Origin: Podospora pseudocomata
Lineage: Eukaryota > Ascomycota > Sordariomycetes > Sordariales > Podosporaceae
Assembly (NCBI RefSeq): GCF_035222375.1
Contig: NC_085888.1
Coordinates: 124,001 to 188,000 of the forward strand
DNA: 64,000 bases
Direction of reading: 5' to 3'
The notes beneath the pieces were generated by a model that was not told where the DNA came from, ran no database searches, and saw only the letters and a program-made list of their open reading frames with translations. The position numbers and the translations under genes are program-made. Positions 45,886 to 57,040 of this stretch are shown here, piece after piece; within the stretch, counting starts at the first letter, position 1; each line of letters begins with the position of its first letter.

Positions 45886-45900
45886 GCGTCCGCGATGCGA
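45886..45900 (+). repeat. Target-site duplication of LINE, right copy
   Basis: GCGTCCGCGATGCGA, identical to 39863-39877; it marks the 5' end of the element. Confidence 0.88.
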
Positions 45901-46018
45901 CGTTGTTGTATTTCATGTCATTACCTCCCCACTTGCCCAAAGAGGTCAAGGCAGTCACAAAGAATTGTATTGATTACACGCTCGGTATCGTTATTTCCAT
46001 TCTTCTGTCAACAATCCC

Positions 46019-46896
46019 TCAAAACCCGCCAATATATCGCGCCCCAGCCACCACAACCACCAAATTCATCATCATGACTGGAACTCTCGCCCCTTCTGCA
46101 CCACCCGTCGCAACACTCGTCTCAGCAGCAGCCGGTGTGTCCACCCCAGCGAACAGATTCCCCCTCCCCGACTCCCCTACGCTCGGCGTGCTACAGCTCT
46201 CATTCGGCGGCGTCCCGGGCAGGTAAACACTCGACACTTTGATCTCGGTCGAGTTGAAGCAGTTGGTCTCATTCACCTGCGGAACCAAGGCAGGGTCGTC
46301 GGTGAAAATGATGTCGGAGCACTGCACATGTATTGTCATCAGCAACTTCACCAGCTCAAGACATCACTGGGATAGCAAACACTAAACTGCCCAGCCCCAT
46401 GGCTTGACGCCTCAACAACCTGCACGCTCGCCCGATCACCGCTCTTGATTCTTGTCGACCACACCGTCCCCGGAACGTCCAGCTTCGGGATGCAGACCGT
46501 GCCCGGGTAGGGGTTGTTCGTCGGGCCGTTGATGTAAAACTTGGTCAGGGGAAAGGAGTAATTCTCCGGCTTCTCTCCAATGCCCAGGTTGATGTAGATG
46601 AGGGCTGTCTCGTGGCCTTGGAACCACCCGGGCTGGAGGGCGACGGCGCCGCCAGAGATGGGCCAGTAGGTGCGGTTGGTGGTTGGGGAGACGCCGCCGC
46701 CTTTTTGACCGGTATCACCTTCGGTCAGTGGTGTTGGCCATCAAGAGTTGGCGGAGAGCTTACAAGGATACATCCACTGCATTCCAAAGGGAAAGGTTGC
46801 ATTGGTGACGAGGTTGTTGGCTCGCCAGCCTGGGTAGGTGACAACCACATGCGCCTGGGCGACATGTGCCAGTACAGTTGTGAGAATGAACAACAT
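46019..46896 (-). CDS. Bim1/X325-type, LPMO-like copper protein, likely GPI-anchored
   Basis: Three exons, 46764-46896, 46381-46700 and 46019-46321, give 251 residues. A signal peptide ends at AQA, leaving His16 as mature N-terminus (HVVVTYPGWR), the hallmark of the copper histidine brace of LPMO-like proteins. MQWMYPCGGG, WFQGHE, INLGIG and VVEASSHGAG fit the X325/Bim1 family, which binds Cu but was reported not to cut polysaccharides and to help copper uptake at the cell surface. The C-terminus has a Ser/Thr/Gly stretch and a final hydrophobic run, as expected of a GPI signal. The first intron splits the Cys codon of YPCG. The LINE lies 118 bases beyond its stop. Confidence 0.85.
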
Positions 46897-47418
46897 TCTG
46901 TTAGTTCAAGTAGTGATAAGAGGTAGGTATGGTTGAGGATGGATCAAGTTTAGAAAGAGGGGATGGCACCCTTTTCATCGTCGACACACAAGTCCGAGGT
47001 GCCCAGTCAGGTCTGGCTCTCAATGACAGGGGCTTTGCCTTACCAAAACCCAGTGTATGCGACTGTCCAGCGTTGCATTCTGCGCGACGGAAATAATTTA
47101 TTATATGGTTTTTGCTAGGCAACCATCAACAGCAAAAGGCAAAAGATCGGCGAATCCATTATATTGTGACGGGTATAATTGTGAAGTCAAATAACAACAA
47201 AAAAGGAATGTCCTGCCAGTTCCTCCTTCCGTTGTGATATAAATCCATTAGTATCCATGCCAGTCTCATCGGGGTATCGGGTATCGGTGGTATCATAAGC
47301 CATATCTTCTTCCAGCTCCTATCCAGTCCAAACATATCTCCTACAAATCATGTCCAGACCATGTCTCGCGTCGTGTGAGTTCTCGAATGTCTCTGATCAG
47401 AATGGTGCCGCTCAGTGT
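46897..47418. other. Intergenic, 522 bp
   Basis: Promoter of the X325-like gene and 3' flank of the MARVEL-type gene. Nothing further recognised. Confidence 0.5.
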
Positions 47419-47909
47419 TTAGACAACAGCAGTGGTGCGAGCACCACCGCGGTAGAAGCCGTTGTGCCAGTCGTAAAGGACGTTGAAGAACAGGAAGAAG
47501 AAGGCGATGAAGCTAAAGGCCTCGACCGCATGGAGAAGGGAGCTGTTGCTGTAGGTGTAGCTGCTGGCTGTGTACACCACGACCACGAGCCATAGATAGG
47601 AAAAGATGAGGTTGAACAGCAAGACGAAACCAGGGCGACCAGCGAGGAAAAAGGCGGCGAGGTAGAAGATGGTGGTGAGGACAGACTGCAAAGGTTAGCT
47701 GGGTGCTCGTTGAAAACGATGGTGGGGGGTGTGGGGGAAACACATACAATAACCAGAGAGTAGATGACAAAGTCGCCGCGGGTGCCCTCAGAGACGAGGT
47801 AGGCAAGAATGCCCATGACAATAACGGCCGAGATCCAGACGATGGCCGAGGAGGCCAAAAGGAAGGGGGCCAGCCCCGTGCGGGCGGAGGTGCGGCCTGT
47901 TCGTGCCAT
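47419..47909 (-). CDS. MARVEL-type four-helix membrane protein
   Basis: Two exons, 47748-47909 and 47419-47685, give 142 residues. Four hydrophobic helices are visible: APFLLASSAIVWISAVIVMG, a second around SEGTRGDFVIYSLVI-SVLTTIFYLA, FVLLFNLIFSYLWLVVVV, and AFSFIAFFFLFFNVLYD. The N-terminus is basic (MARTGRTSART). Size and layout fit the fungal MARVEL-domain family (Nce102-like or related), which works in plasma membrane organisation. An alternative frame through the intron (47412) gives a Ser/Pro-rich tail without helices and is less likely. Confidence 0.78.
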
Positions 47910-49196
47910 TGTGTGATTGGTTTAGGCTTGAAGGTTGCTGGTGGTCGGGCTGGAGGAGCTTGGCTTCACTAGGTAGTGGAGTGTAAATGGTGAACTGGTT
48001 GAACAGAGAGGAAGAAATACACCTGACCACAGACTGGACAGACTGGAATTTATATCATGGCAGCCCAAAGGTGCACATCGGGCTTCTCGCGGTGACATCT
48101 GGAATTCCACAGAAATGACGAGAAAATGGCATTGACTCCAAGCCAACCAGTGCTTGTCAACGGGCTGGAGCCGGGTGTGACAAGACAGCACCAGCACTGG
48201 CCAGCAATTGAAGCCGGTTGCCGTTAATGCCGTTGGACGAATCGTTGATCAGCGGCCGTCGGCTTGGCCATGGGTAGCGACCGGCGCGTGATGGGAGAGC
48301 AGCAGCCACTGACGGCATCCCGCCAAATATCTTGGCGGTCTGGCTGACGTCGAAGCTCGCGATGCCCACTCGTTGGTTGAGTCTTTGATCGATGACGTCA
48401 CATCTTCATGCCCATGTGAAACCCTTCTTTTTTGCTATGCCAAGGAACCAGGAAGCACTGACAAATGGAAAATCAGGGTTTTCAAGGGTAGCTCCGGGGC
48501 ACTCTTGAAACAATTCGGGAGATGGAGAATGCGTTACTGGAAGAGGCAAGCCCTGTTGAGAGCATCCGAAATGTCGTTGATCCTATGCCGGGCCGAACCG
48601 TGTCGGGCCGGGTCACAAAAGGTCTCCAACAAAGCAATATGCAAAGGTTGTTCAAGCCACTATACGACTTTTTCGGCATTTCGGCATTATCTGGCCCTTT
48701 AGATGTCTGCATTGACAAATAAAAGTTGATGATTTGCTACCTGTCTCCTATTATATAGCACTATCGAATATTCCCACGCATTTTTATCTGGGCGACAAGT
48801 CGGGTTGATGCGTGGCATTCGCTCAAGTTCACAGCTTGTTCTCAATCTTATTTATTAGTCCATTAGTCGCAGAAATGAGAGCCTGATAAGACCCGCAAGC
48901 AAGTTGCGGAATAAAAGATGGCTATGGAAGGGCTTAGACAGACTGCTCCTTCCTCGCAGAAATTTCTCTTTGAGCTGGCGGAGACACTCCACAATACTTC
49001 AAGGGCATAGAAGGAGCAACTGCTTCCGCCTGAACTTTCCTTTAACTCAGCCTTGTTCCACTGGCGGAGACTGCCTGCTGCCATCATTGCGAGATGGGCC
49101 CCTATACATCGTCTCTCCCTGTGGCAGTACTGTTCGAAACCCTTCCTCTGCCACTCATAGAAACATTCTCACAGCTAACTCTTGAGTGTGTTTACA
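47910..49196. other. Intergenic, 1.3 kb
   Basis: Short frames on both strands (for example 48373-48702 plus) lack coding character. Holds the promoters of the MARVEL-type gene (leftward) and of the broken secreted-protein gene (rightward). Confidence 0.5.
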
Positions 49197-49772
49197 ATGT
49201 TCTCCTTCGCCATTCACGTCTGCAGCGTCTTGCTCGCACTTTCCGGGGTAGGTATTTTCAACTTGATTTCTAGCAACTTTTCGACCTGAAATAAACAAGT
49301 GCTAAGTCTCTCACTACAGTTGGTCCATGGTCTCCCCAAGATCCTGGAGGACCCTGAAGCTGCCGGTCCACCAAGCGGCTACAGCATCGTTCCATCGAGT
49401 GGGGCGTGTCCATCGACCTCAACACCCCCGGCAGTGCCACTGTTCACCTGAGCGGTACCCTCCAGGACGTCGTGGCCCGGATGGAGAAGGACTACCCTGG
49501 ATGGAACGAGACCTTCTCTCAGCCTGACGAACACTACGGCGCTCTCCGGCAACACATCAGACATTGATTTTCGAGACAGCAAAACTGACCACCCGAAACT
49601 TGATGAAATGAAACAGAACTCGGAGGACAAGGAACTCTCGTCGTGGAGCAGCATTGCGGCTGGTGCCTTGGAGATCTACAACCAATGCCGATGGCCAGGT
49701 ATCGACATGTGTGGTGGGACCATCTTTTACAAGGATGATTGGAATGTCGTTGTCAAGAAGGACTTTTGTTAG
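49197..49772 (+). pseudogene. Broken gene for a small secreted protein
   Basis: The first exon (49197-49247) encodes a signal peptide (MFSFAIHVCSVLLALSG), followed by a canonical intron (49248-49319) and LVHGLPKILEDPEAAG. The frame then fails: protein-like sequence continues in a second frame (IEWGVSIDLNTPG and LQDVVARMEKDYPGWNETF) from about 49385, and in a third frame from about 49535 (LSSWSSIAAGALEIYNQCRW, CGGTIFYKDDW) to the TAG at 49770-49772. Two single-base shifts would explain this. Cysteines near the end suggest disulphides. No family was recognised. If the shifts are assembly errors the gene would be intact. Confidence 0.6.
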
Positions 49773-50399
49773 ACATGGACGGGTGGTACTTTAGTTGTGG
49801 AATTGGTATGCCTAGAGACGACATTAATACTGAATGAGACGGCTACCTTACGTTACACACGACAGAGTACAGAGGAGCTCCTTTTGCAACGTACCTTATC
49901 AATCCATGCATCTCTCACCCAATCGGTCCGCCCTCCCGCATTTCCACCTCGGCACTTGGGCAAGCTAGCCCCTCACTCCCGTGCCCCCATGCTCCCCCGG
50001 ATTTTCTAGTTTCCCCAGATTGTACCTCCGCTGTCAATGCTAGGCGTTGACCGCACGTTGGGGTGTTGGGGGGGGGGGGAGGAGGGGGGGAGGGGTTGAA
50101 TGCGGCGGTTGGTAGGGCCAATGTTACCAGGCTACAACGACACCTGTTTATTGGACAATATTAGCCTGCAACACACACACCACTTGGTCATCTCTGAGTA
50201 AGGAAATCCTTCCCCTCTTGACGGCGAGACTCACAGGTTTTGTGACACGTTAATTACCCGCGAACCGGGTGGTTGGATCCACTTGCAGTATTACACCCGG
50301 GCTGGCGGGAGGGAGGGAGGTTATTATATGACCTCCAGCGGTTCTCCAACTCGTCAGTGACAAAACCGCTTCTCAACTGTCAACAACACCGAGACAAAG
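49773..50399. other. Intergenic, 627 bp
   Basis: Includes a G-rich tract at about 50068-50092 (runs of G with few A). Promoter of the FAD monooxygenase gene to the right; no gene seen. Confidence 0.5.
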
Positions 50400-52299
50400 A
50401 TGGGCGACCGCATCAGCCCCGATCAAGTCGGGGAGGAGGGCAACATGCTCACCACCGACCTCCTCATCATCGGCGCCGGGCCCGCAGGCGCCTCCCTAGC
50501 ATGCTTTCTCGCCTCGCACGGGAAAAAGGGCCTCCTGCTTGCGTCAGCACCGGGAACCTCGCCCACCCCTCGCGCGCACATCACCAACCTTGCTGGTCTC
50601 GAAACACTTCGAGACATTGGCCTCGAGGAACAGTGTCTCTCCCTTGCGACCCCGTCGACAAACATGAAGCACACCCGTTGGTGTCGGTCTTTGGCGGGGG
50701 AGGAGTACGCGAGGGTGTACTCCTGGGGCCACGACCCGATCTACAAGGGGGCGTACGAGGCTGCTTCGCCGTGCAAACACGTTGATCTGCCGCAGACGCT
50801 GCTCGAGCCGGTGCTTGTGCGGAAAGCAACCGAGGGGGGGTGGGGGGTGAGGTTCAGCACGCGGTTGCTAAAGGTGAAGCAGTTGGACGAGGGGGTGGAG
50901 GTGGAGGTGCGGGATGAGATATTGAAGCGGGGGTATAAGATCAGGTGTAGGTATTTGTTTGGCTGTGACGGGGCGAGGAGTCAGGTTGTGAGGGAGGTGG
51001 GGTTGCCGTTGATCAAGAAGCCCGGGCAGGGGCTGGCACTGAATGTGCTGGTGAGGGCGGATTTGACGCATTTGATGGAGCCGCATAGGGTGGGAAACTT
51101 GCATTGGGTGTTTAAACCGGAGGAGGGGATCGATGGCAGAGAGGCGCCGGCGTGGGGGTGGGCGGCGATTGTGAGGATGGTGAAGCCTTGGACCGAGTGG
51201 ATGTTTATCTTTTTGGCGAAGCCGGGGATGGATTTGAAGGGGGAGGAGATGGAGGCCACCGAGGAGGAGTATTTGGCGAGGGTGAAGGAGGTGATCGGGG
51301 ATGAGAGCGTTGAGGCGGAGTTGGTGCACGCGAGCAAGTGGTGGATCAATGAGGTGGTGGCGGAGAGGTATCAGGAGGGAGATGTGTGAGTCTTTTTGTC
51401 ACGAGTGATTGTGGTGTTGATGTAACTGACATTGGGACAGGTTCTGTCTGGGTGATGCAGTTCACCGCCACCCCCCGTTCAACGGTCTAGGCTCCAACAC
51501 CTGTCTCCAAGACGCCTTCAACCTCGCCTGGAAGGTCTCCTACGTGCTCGACGGCAGGGCCAGTCCCGGCCTGCTGGACTCCTACTCGCTTGAGAGACAG
51601 CCTGTGGGAGTAGACATCATCACCCGGGCCAACGACGGACTGAGAGACCACATCCCCTGGCAGCAAACCCTCGGGATGCACTCCCCCGACCCGGCCGAGC
51701 GCGCCAAGATCCTCGCCGAATTCGAATCCGCGTCACCAGAAGGAAGGAAGCGAAGACGGGAATTCCAAAAGGGAATTGAGAGAACAACGACCGAGTTTCA
51801 CGGACTGGGCATAGAGATGAACCAGAACTATTCTCACTCACCAGCAGTCTACCTTGACGATGAGACAGGACCGGGGCCTGCGGTGCCAGAGGATAAAGTC
51901 AGGACACATGTTGTGACGACATACCCGGGGAGGAGACTGCCCCATGTGTGGGTTAACACTCGGATACCAGCGAAGAATATGACGAGCACGATTGACCTGG
52001 CTGGGCATGGGAAGTTTTGCTTGCTGACTGGGTTTGGGGGAGGCAGATGGAAGGAGGCGGCAAAGTCAGTGGGTGAGAAGCTGGGACTGCAGATCAACAG
52101 CTACAGTATCGGCTGGCATCAGGACTATGAAGATGTCTACTTTGACTGGGCAAAGAAGAGGGAGGTGGAGGAGGATGGGTGTGTGCTGGTGAGACCTGAT
52201 CGGTTTGTTGCTTGGCGGGCAAAGGAGATGGTGGAGGATGCCGAGGGGAAGTTGGAGGAGGTTTTGAGAAGGATACTGGGGAGACCTAGGGAGGCGTGA
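50400..52299 (+). CDS. FAD-dependent aromatic-ring monooxygenase (PHBH/phenol-hydroxylase type)
   Basis: Two exons, 50400-51385 and 51441-52299, give 614 residues. Group A flavoprotein monooxygenase: GAGPAGA FAD loop at residues 25-31, the DG motif GCDGARSQVV and the GD motif FCLGDAVHRHPPFNGLGSN, which also binds FAD. The C-terminal extension beyond residue 420 (PHVWVN, FCLLTGFGG, thioredoxin-like fold) is that of phenol 2-monooxygenase and 2,4-dichlorophenol hydroxylase-like enzymes. Role: NAD(P)H-dependent hydroxylation of an aromatic ring, in catabolism or in secondary metabolism. It is the leftmost of several oxidative enzymes in the 50-64 kb stretch. Confidence 0.9.
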
Positions 52300-52767
52300 G
52301 GAGAACAGATGTGACACCTAGGTAGTAGCTATGGAAACAAGTAATATTTGATCCTCGCTTCACAGGTACGACGACTTTCTCTTGGTGACGACCCCGGTCA
52401 AGAGGGACGGTGTCACGGTGTGGCCAGACCTCTAAGCGGTTGGAGTTTGTCAGAAGCAGGCTGCGTGGTGGCGTCCAATAAACGGCCATATCAGCGTGGC
52501 TCAGCAGGCCCCTCGAATTCAGCCCACGTACGCCAATGCAGGCGCCGACAACAACCACACATCCCAAGGCAGATCTGGCTGGCATCCCAAGGCCGATTAA
52601 ATGGTTTGAGGAAGCCAGTCGAGCGGGGTAAAGCCGGGTGGGTGGTTTTCTTCCTTACTCTTTGTGATTCTCTGCCGGAGGCTGCTCTCTCGTGTACCTT
52701 CAGGTGAGGATCGCTTCACTTGACTTGATCATCAGTATCCCGATTAATCACACACATCACACCAACC
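52300..52767. other. Intergenic, 468 bp
   Basis: Promoter of the coiled-coil gene. A TAGGTA motif at about 52315. No gene seen. Confidence 0.5.
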
Positions 52768-54846
52768 ATGGATTCCCAAGCCACAAATATCTTTCGCAAA
52801 TTCGGCACCAAGAAGAAGCGCGACTCGATGCCTCTTCCAACGAAACGGATAATCCTACCCAAACGCACGGAAACTCGCGAAACGGCACATACCGTCGCAA
52901 AAGCCGATCCAGGACCACTACTCCCAGCCAGTACATCTCTCGACCTCGACCGTGCCCTCCCACCACTCCAAGACCCCCCCAGCTCCCAACCCCAACCCCA
53001 ACCCCAACCCCAACCCCCAACAGCAGAAATCACCCTCTCCGAACCCTGGGTCTCCTCCCATCACCACCACCACCACCGCCAGGCACACTCAACCTCGACC
53101 CGCAACGGCACCCCCACCCCCTCGCCATGGGAAGAAGCAGAGATGAACCGCCTGAAAGCCAGCCATGAAGAACAAATCCGGGACCTGAGGATGAAGCTGG
53201 GGATGGAACTGGAGGACACGCGCCGCGACATGGCCAGACGAACGCACCAGCTGGTTGAACTCACCCGTCTGCACGACCGTGACAAGGAGGCGGTCGAGCG
53301 AGTCAAGGAGCTGGAGAAGGAGGGGGAGAAGGTGAGGGAGGAGTTGAACAATCTCAAGAACAACGCCAAGCAGAACTTTCAGATTGCCGAGGAGTGGAAG
53401 AAGGCGCATGATGACTTGACGGGGGAGAAGGAGAGGCTGGCGGAGGAGTTGAAAGAGAGGAGGGTGCAGTTGGAGAGTTCTGAGAAACAGGTTGCCAAGC
53501 TGGAGGGGGAGAGGGGGAAGTTGACGAGGCTGTTGCAGGACGCGGAGGTGGATTTTCAGAGGATGGTGGAGGAGAGGGAGGTCAAGTTTGCAAAGGAGAG
53601 GGAGGCTCACCGGAGTGAGACGGATTCCCAGTTGCGGACGTTGCTTGACAAGATGGAAGATGGGAAGAGGAGACTCAAGGCCGAGTATGAGGTGGAGAAG
53701 TCGGCGATGACGCAGCAGGTGCACGGGCTGAAGGCTGAGCAGAAACACCAGGCGAGAAGGTACGAGGAGCAGATACAAAGACTGAAAGACGAAAGCACCG
53801 TGAGGCTTCAGGAGCTGCGTCACCGCTACCAGATCGAGTTGGAGAGCCAGGCGGCAAAATACAAGACCGAGATCGGCCACCGCATGGAGGAGTCCGACGC
53901 CAAGATGGCAGCTTACATGATGGACCGTGATGAACAGGCGGCTAGGGAAAGGGAACAGTACGAAAGACAAATTGCCGACCTCAAGCAGGTCCTGATGGAA
54001 AGACCGGGCGAATTTGACCTGCGACTTGTGTCTGACAGGAGTCTCAAGGAGGAATACCGGGCACTGAAGCGATCTGTCGACACAATCACGTTCAATCTCG
54101 GCCCCATCACAATCGACAGGAACATCGATGAGGCCAGCTTCCTGGAGCGAGAGGGAAAAGGCCAGGAGAGGCTTTTTGTAAAGGCTCTCATCTGGGCCAT
54201 GATTCTGGATGGCTTCTTCTCGGCGCCGTACGGATTTGGAGCACTGGGGCCTGGGGGAAATGGGGGGCCATTGTTTGAGCTGTACCGGAGCTGGAAGGGA
54301 ATCGTCGAGGGTGATGGATCAAAGGACGAGAATGGTCCTCTGGGACAGAATGAATTTGGGCCCTTGTACCGGGATCGGTATGCGAATTCGTGGCGCTCGG
54401 CGACTTTTCAGTCTATCCTGTATGCTGCTGCAGCAAAGGATGCGGATGGCAACAGTCTGGCTACTGGGGTCAGCAAGACTGTCCAGGTCAATCGTCAACG
54501 AGTCCAGGATAACATGCTGGCTATGCTGATGAGCGTTTGCCGTGGCGATGTCAGCAAAGAGATACAAGAGGAGCTGACGGTGGCCGTGGGGAGGGCGAGT
54601 GAACTGGCCATTGTATTCGGAGCACACCGAGCAAATGTTTGTTTTAGCACCCCCAACCGAGGCGATGCAGTTGAACTCGGACGGGAGTTCGTCGACTGCC
54701 AAGACAGCGATGGCAGCAAAGGGGTTACCGTGACGGTTGAGCTGCCGGTGCTGCCGGCTCTGTTCATCATCGGCGATGGGAAGAATGATCTGACAAGTGT
54801 TTTGTGCGTGGAGCAAGGGGAGGTATTACCGGTAGCCGGCTCATGA
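52768..54846 (+). CDS. Long coiled-coil hypothetical protein
   Basis: Single exon, 692 residues, unassigned. N-terminal 110 or so residues are basic and Pro-rich, with a QPQPQPQP tract (encoded by a CCAACC repeat near 52987-53020) and six consecutive His. Residues about 125-410 are heavily charged Glu/Lys/Arg helices with heptad pattern (VKELEKEGEKVREELNNLKN), a long parallel coiled coil. The last 250 residues are globular: SLKEEYRALKRSVDTIT, IWAMILDGFFSAPYGFG, then strands toward VEQGEVLPVAGS. Proteins of this layout are common in filamentous fungi and often annotated as hypothetical; a structural or septal role is conceivable but not shown. Confidence 0.75.
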   Translation: MDSQATNIFRKFGTKKKRDSMPLPTKRIILPKRTETRETAHTVAKADPGPLLPASTSLDLDRALPPLQDPPSSQPQPQPQPQPPTAEITLSEPWVSSHHHHHHRQAHSTSTRNGTPTPSPWEEAEMNRLKASHEEQIRDLRMKLGMELEDTRRDMARRTHQLVELTRLHDRDKEAVERVKELEKEGEKVREELNNLKNNAKQNFQIAEEWKKAHDDLTGEKERLAEELKERRVQLESSEKQVAKLEGERGKLTRLLQDAEVDFQRMVEEREVKFAKEREAHRSETDSQLRTLLDKMEDGKRRLKAEYEVEKSAMTQQVHGLKAEQKHQARRYEEQIQRLKDESTVRLQELRHRYQIELESQAAKYKTEIGHRMEESDAKMAAYMMDRDEQAAREREQYERQIADLKQVLMERPGEFDLRLVSDRSLKEEYRALKRSVDTITFNLGPITIDRNIDEASFLEREGKGQERLFVKALIWAMILDGFFSAPYGFGALGPGGNGGPLFELYRSWKGIVEGDGSKDENGPLGQNEFGPLYRDRYANSWRSATFQSILYAAAAKDADGNSLATGVSKTVQVNRQRVQDNMLAMLMSVCRGDVSKEIQEELTVAVGRASELAIVFGAHRANVCFSTPNRGDAVELGREFVDCQDSDGSKGVTVTVELPVLPALFIIGDGKNDLTSVLCVEQGEVLPVAGS

Positions 54847-55381
54847 TAGACGTGGAGGTACCTCAATCAAGGAGAGAATCATCATGGCTGATGACGACCA
54901 GAACAGGGCAGCCGTACATGCCCCCCTCACCCCCAGACTACCCCCTCCATCCATCTTGTGCCAATCACGCCGTTCACAGCATGTCTGTGTAACCATGCCA
55001 ATTGTGCTGTCTTGTACAGGATGCCACGGTCCTTGCCTTGGAAGCTCTTTTGATTCGCCCTCGGCATGTCAGATAGGTATGCCACACGGTGCTCGTAAAT
55101 GCGACCCTTGATGTGCATCGAGGGTCTATCGCTGCCGGCAGATGGAGTTGTCAGCACAGAGGTGACGTGATCTGTGTCCCCTGATATCACTTGGTTGTTG
55201 TGTTTGACGACATGCCTGTCGTGTGTATCCCGAGTATAATAGGCACACTCGCATTCTATCAAGCCGAGCCGGACTTGTTCGCCGTCCAAGACATCATAAA
55301 TAAGCCCGACTCGTCTTCTCAACGTTGCAAGGCCGAAGCACACAGCATGCCCAGGTGCCTTAGGTAGGTAAGCACTTCATA
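54847..55381. other. Intergenic, 535 bp
   Basis: Promoter of the P450 gene; TAGGTAGGTAAG-type motif near 55362-55372. No gene seen. Confidence 0.5.
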
Positions 55382-57040
55382 ATGTTCCTCATATCCTCAG
55401 CCCTCCACGCGGCTCTTGCCAGCCTTCACCTTCTCCCCATCCTCTCCCTCTCCTCCCTCGCCCTCCTCATCCTCTGGCACTACCTCTCCTACCGCCCCCT
55501 CTCGCACATCCCCGGCCCCTTCCTCGCCAAATTCACCAACCTTTACAAAATCTACGCCTGGTCCACAGCCCGTCAAGCCCACGTCTACGGCGCCCTCCCC
55601 GCCAAGTTCTCCTCCTCCCTCATCCGCATCGCCCCCCAAGAACTCCTCTCCTCCGACCCGGACTTCATCCGCCAGATGAACTCGGCCCGCACGGAATACG
55701 CCCGCTCAAGTTGGTACACCCCCCTCCGCCTCGACCCCTGGGGCGAGAACCTCTTTGTCTGCACCTCCAACACGACGCACACCGCCCTTCGAGCCAAGCT
55801 CGCAAACGGGTACAACGCGAAGGAGGTCCCATCGTTGGAGAGTGATATCGAGCACATCATTAGCAAACTTGTGTCCTATATCAGGAAGCGATGCATTTCC
55901 GAGCCACGCGGCCCGACAAGGAAGGTGGACTTTGCGAGAATCTCCCAGTTCTTCACGCTCGATGTTATCACCAGAGTCGCTTATGGGAAGGAGTTTGGGT
56001 ATCTAGACCGGAACGAGGACATGTTTGACTGGATCAGAACGATCAACGACCAGGCGGCGTGGTTGGGCATCATGAGTGATTGGCCTGTTGTGGGCAAGAT
56101 CTTGACGAACAAGCACGTCCTCGCGGTTGTTGGGCCGGAGAAGAAGTCTGGCGGGGGGGTGGGAGGGATTATGAAGATGGCTGAGGAGATTGTCGCCGAG
56201 AGGTTCGCCCCTGGGGCGGAGAAGGATAGGAAGGACATGCTCGGGGCCTTTGTCCGGCATGGGGTTACGCAGCGGGAGTGCGAGGTGGAGGTGCCGTTTC
56301 AGATTGTGGCGGGGAGTGACACTACGGCTGTGGCGGTGAGGGGGGTGGTGCTGTATTTGGCGGCCTGTAGGAGGGTTTATTTGAGATTGCAGAAAGAAAT
56401 TGACGACGGGGTGAGGGAGGGGAGGATTTCGAGTCCGGTGAAGAATGAGGAGGGGAAGAGGTTGGAGTTGCTGCAGGTGAGCTTGCCGTGTGGGGTTTTT
56501 TGCTGAAGACAGGGACTGACGGTTGGCAGGCTGTGATTTATGAGACTCTTCGCATACAGCCTCCTATTATGGCCCTACTGCTCAAGCAAGTACCGCCTCA
56601 GGGGGATTACATCAACGGCCAGTTTATCCCCGGTGGCACGAGGGTCGGGCAGAACGCCTGGGCGATCATGCAAGACAAAGCCCTCTTTGGCGAAGATGCC
56701 GATGTGTTTCGACCTGAGAGGTGGCTCGAGGTTGACCCCATGACCAAGAGGAAGATGGCCGACACGGTCGAGATGATTTTTGGGTATGGGAGATGGGTCT
56801 GCCTCGGCAAGCCGATGGCTTTTATGGAGTTGAACAAGGTCATTGTTGAGGTAAGGCCCTCGATTGATTAGTTGTTGGCATTAACACACCTTGGCTAACA
56901 ATCACCAGCTACTCCGCCGCTTTGACTTTGAGATAGCAGACCCCAAAAGCAGGATGAGAGAGAAGGAGTACGGTCTGTTGATTCAAAGTGGACAGTGGAT
57001 GAGGATTACCGAGAGATTTCCAGAAAACAGGGAGGAGTGA
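55382..57040 (+). CDS. Cytochrome P450, pisatin-demethylase-like
   Basis: Three exons, 55382-56476, 56530-56850 and 56909-57040, give 515 residues. N-terminal hydrophobic anchor, then SHIPGPFLAKFTNLYK. I-helix IVAGSDTTA, K-helix YETLRIQPP (ExxR), FRPERW and heme loop FGYGRWVCLGKPMAF are complete. The GDYINGQFIPGGTRVG block and the spacing recall fungal pisatin-demethylase-type (CYP57-like) enzymes. An ER membrane monooxygenase of a small lipophilic compound; the substrate is unknown. With the FAD monooxygenase and the UstYa-type gene it may belong to one pathway, although a GH6 gene lies in between. Confidence 0.88.

Noticed and set aside
52987-53020. CCAACC repeat as telomeric DNA
   Set aside because: It lies in frame inside the coiled-coil gene, encodes Gln-Pro repeats and the unit is not the fungal TTAGGG.
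53089-53970. Minus-strand Leu/His-rich frame of 293 codons
   Set aside because: Antisense of the coiled-coil gene; Glu/Lys codons read backwards give Leu/Phe/Ser-rich sequence.
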